64,000 nt of DNA. It comes from Nannocystis sp. (GTDB lineage: Bacteria > Myxococcota_A > Polyangia > Nannocystales > Nannocystaceae). The position numbers and the translations under genes are program-made. The stretch is from assembly GCF_016714285.1 (NCBI RefSeq), contig NZ_JADJNN010000005.1, forward strand, positions 124,001 to 188,000. Direction: 5' to 3'. Below, piece by piece: positions 62,240-64,000 of this stretch (the stretch's first letter is position 1; each line of letters opens with the position of its first letter). Below the pieces are notes generated by a model. That model ran no database searches. It was given only the letters and a program-made list of their open reading frames with translations, and was not told the origin of the DNA.

Positions 62240-63535
62240 ATGCGCTCCTCTCGACGAAAGTTCCTCGGCGGCGCCGGCGTCCTCGTGGCATTGCCGGCCC
62301 TCGGCATCTTCCGGCCGCGCTTCGCCCGCTCCAACGCCGATCCGCCGCCGAGGCGCCTGCTCGTATACTTCCTGCCCAATGGTCGGGTCCCGGCGAATTG
62401 GATCCCCCCGGAGTCGGGCCCCGAATTCTCGTTCCCGGCCACCCTGGCGCCGTTCCAGGGCCTCAAGGGCGACCTCATCTGCCTGTCCGAGCTGTATCAC
62501 ACCTCCGCGACCCTGTCCGCCGGGACCGGCGACCACGCGCTCGGCACCGGCAGCTGCCTGACCTGCGCGCCCTACCCGGACGGCGGCCTGCACGGCGACA
62601 TCTCGATGGACCAGGCGCTGGTCAAGGCGCTCCAGCCCGCCACCCGCTTCCCGTCGCTGCAATGGGGCGCCGGCGAGCCGATGGCCTGCGACTTCGGGGC
62701 CGCGTGTAGCTATACGCAGAGCATCTCGTGGGCCGGCCCGCTGGCGCCGCTGGCCCCGATCATCAATCCGCTGACCGCCTTCAATCAGCTGTTCGCCGGC
62801 TCGAACGAGGGCGCCACCGCCGAGGCCCAGGCGATCCGCCGCGAGTCGCTCAAGAGCGTCCTCGACTATGTCCTGACCGACGCCGACAGCCTCAGCGTCC
62901 AGCTCGGCGCCGAGGACCGGCAGAAGCTCGATGAGTACTTCACCTCCGTGCGCGAGCTGGAGACCCGACTCACCAATCCTGCCGGCGAATGCGAGTCCGG
63001 CCCGGCCCCCGCCGACGCGCTCGACTATCCCGGCCGCGTGCAGGCCTTCAACGACCTCATCGCGCTCGCGTTTCAATGCAACCAGAGCCAGGTCATCACA
63101 TTCATGCTGGAGAACGGCCTGAGCGGCCGCTCGCACCCCTTCATCGGCGCCCCGGGCGGCCACCACGGTCTCACCCACGGGGCCGGCGATAACCCAGCGG
63201 CCCAGCTGCTCCTGCTCGAGACCTGGCAGGCCCAGCAGGCCGCCGCGCTCGCGACCAAGCTCAAGAGCATGCCCGACAGCGACGGCAGCTTCATCCTCGA
63301 CAACACCGCCATGCTGGTCCTCACCGACATGGGCGACGGCGGCTCGCACGACCACACCAGCCTCGCGCAGGTGATCGTGGGCCGCTGCGGCGGCGCCCTC
63401 AACACCGGCCAGTCCATTCACTGCGGCGGCGCCCCGCTCGGCAACATGTACGTTTCGCTGCTGCGCGCCTTCGGCGTCGATACCACCAGCTTCGGCGTCG
63501 ACGGCGTCGCGCCGCTGCCCGGCGTCAACGTCTAG
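62240..63535 (+). CDS. DUF1552 family Tat-exported protein
   Basis: A 431-residue DUF1552 protein with a Tat signal (S-R5-R6-K-F-L-G-G then a hydrophobic stretch, ending near A-R-S-N-A). It starts two bases after the DUF1592 stop, so the two genes are translationally linked. Conserved parts include L-L-V-Y-F-L-P-N-G, G-D-H-A-L-G-T-G-S, G-G-H-H-G-L-T-H-G and L-V-L-T-D-M-G-D-G. The first DUF1552 in this window (at 12) is of similar length but distinct in sequence. Partner of the DUF1592 haem lipoprotein; activity unknown. Confidence 0.93.
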   Translation: MRSSRRKFLGGAGVLVALPALGIFRPRFARSNADPPPRRLLVYFLPNGRVPANWIPPESGPEFSFPATLAPFQGLKGDLICLSELYHTSATLSAGTGDHALGTGSCLTCAPYPDGGLHGDISMDQALVKALQPATRFPSLQWGAGEPMACDFGAACSYTQSISWAGPLAPLAPIINPLTAFNQLFAGSNEGATAEAQAIRRESLKSVLDYVLTDADSLSVQLGAEDRQKLDEYFTSVRELETRLTNPAGECESGPAPADALDYPGRVQAFNDLIALAFQCNQSQVITFMLENGLSGRSHPFIGAPGGHHGLTHGAGDNPAAQLLLLETWQAQQAAALATKLKSMPDSDGSFILDNTAMLVLTDMGDGGSHDHTSLAQVIVGRCGGALNTGQSIHCGGAPLGNMYVSLLRAFGVDTTSFGVDGVAPLPGVNV

Positions 63536-63886
63536 CCGCGATCGACGCCGCGATTCATCACACCCAAGCAAACTGGAATCACCGCTCAAAGCCACACCGC
63601 GCGAGCGCATCACCACGAAGCCAGCGAATGTTCAGGCGGATCTCGCGCCCAGCGTTCTCTCCCACAGATGTGGACCACGGTCAGGCTGCCCGGGCGCCAC
63701 CAGAAGGGCCACGCACGACCGGCGCGACCAGCGCGACCGCCGGTCCAGGACGCCGACGGCCGATCTGGCCCTCTGTGTGGTCTGCCAGGCCAGATCCGAG
63801 GAACGCTTCGCGCTTGCCGGTCTTCGGCGGCCTCTGATACACTCCGGCCGCTTTTCGCGGATTATGCGCAGCACAAGAGGTTACTG
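63536..63886. other. Intergenic stretch
   Basis: About 350 bp with no supported gene; weak open frames are shadows. It holds the promoter of the next gene and the end of the DUF1552 transcript. No clear hairpin or promoter consensus can be read. Confidence 0.6.
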
Positions 63887-64000
63887 ATGTCGCAGACGAA
63901 CGAGGGGCCGGCGCGGCCCCGCTGGGAGCGCGCGATCACGGAGATGTTCCGCGGGTTGTGGGAGTGGGGTGTGCTGTTCTGCCTCATCGCCGTGTCGCTG
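63887..64000 (+). CDS. Partial gene at window edge, probable membrane protein
   Basis: The first 38 residues, starting at ATG after AAGAGG (six bases upstream), read M-S-Q-T-N-E-G-P-A-R-P-R-W-E-R and then a hydrophobic stretch W-G-V-L-F-C-L-I-A-V-S-L. A Met-rich polar N-terminus followed by a transmembrane helix suggests an inner-membrane protein. The rest is beyond the window. Confidence 0.6.
   Translation, partial: MSQTNEGPARPRWERAITEMFRGLWEWGVLFCLIAVSL

Overview
The window looks like chromosomal DNA of a very GC-rich Myxococcota bacterium, most likely in or near the Nannocystaceae. The evidence is: MYXO-CTERM tails (small motif around Cys, hydrophobic stretch, terminal Arg cluster), DUF1592/DUF1552 secreted protein pairs, Myxococcota-type Cys-rich repeats, and many lipoproteins whose lipobox cysteine is followed by Ser/Thr/Gly/Asp/Pro linkers. 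This assignment is by protein style only; no rRNA, tRNA, CRISPR array, insertion sequence or phage module is visible.

Layout. 0-13 kb: a Tat-exported DUF1552 protein, a trypsin-like lipoprotein protease, an L,D-transpeptidase, a MoxR-ATPase/CoxE-type pair, a beta-barrel candidate, a TerC membrane protein, a P460-like haem lipoprotein, a cyclophilin lipoprotein, a nitroreductase, a DEAD-box helicase and an M28 peptidase. 13-20 kb: an M6-like metalloprotease with PAN-like modules at both ends, a DUF4328 membrane protein, an EF-hand-like lipoprotein, a GFA-family zinc protein, a zinc-ribbon protein and a TIMP-like MYXO-CTERM protein. 20-30 kb: a 1158-residue chimera in which a MYXO-CTERM tail runs straight into a lipoprotein signal, a frameshifted TPR membrane protein, a potassium channel, an OmpA-type lipoprotein and an MscS channel. 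30-35 kb: three surface lipoproteins (beta-helix, von Willebrand A, Cys-rich).

35-41 kb differs from the rest: several genes here can be followed only by changing frame, among them a secreted lipoprotein, a Cys-rich lipoprotein, a MAPEG protein and the partner of a DUF4365 nuclease-like gene. It is either a zone of gene decay or a stretch with indel errors.

41-64 kb: more Cys-rich lipoproteins, an M19-like enzyme with one frame break, a YeiH-type exporter fused to a cysteine-dioxygenase-like cupin, a DbpA-type helicase, a JmjC-like oxygenase next to a multicopper oxidase lipoprotein, a glycine-rich lipoprotein, and a complete DUF1592-DUF1552 pair.

About 21 of some 53 genes carry a lipobox, so much of the window encodes cell-surface proteins of unknown role plus extracytoplasmic proteases and inhibitors. 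Core-type functions are the helicases, channels, nitroreductase and TerC. The most unusual items are the exporter-dioxygenase fusion, the MYXO-CTERM/lipoprotein chimera, the TIMP-like protein beginning Cys-Ser-Cys after its signal peptide, and the DUF4365 two-gene unit.
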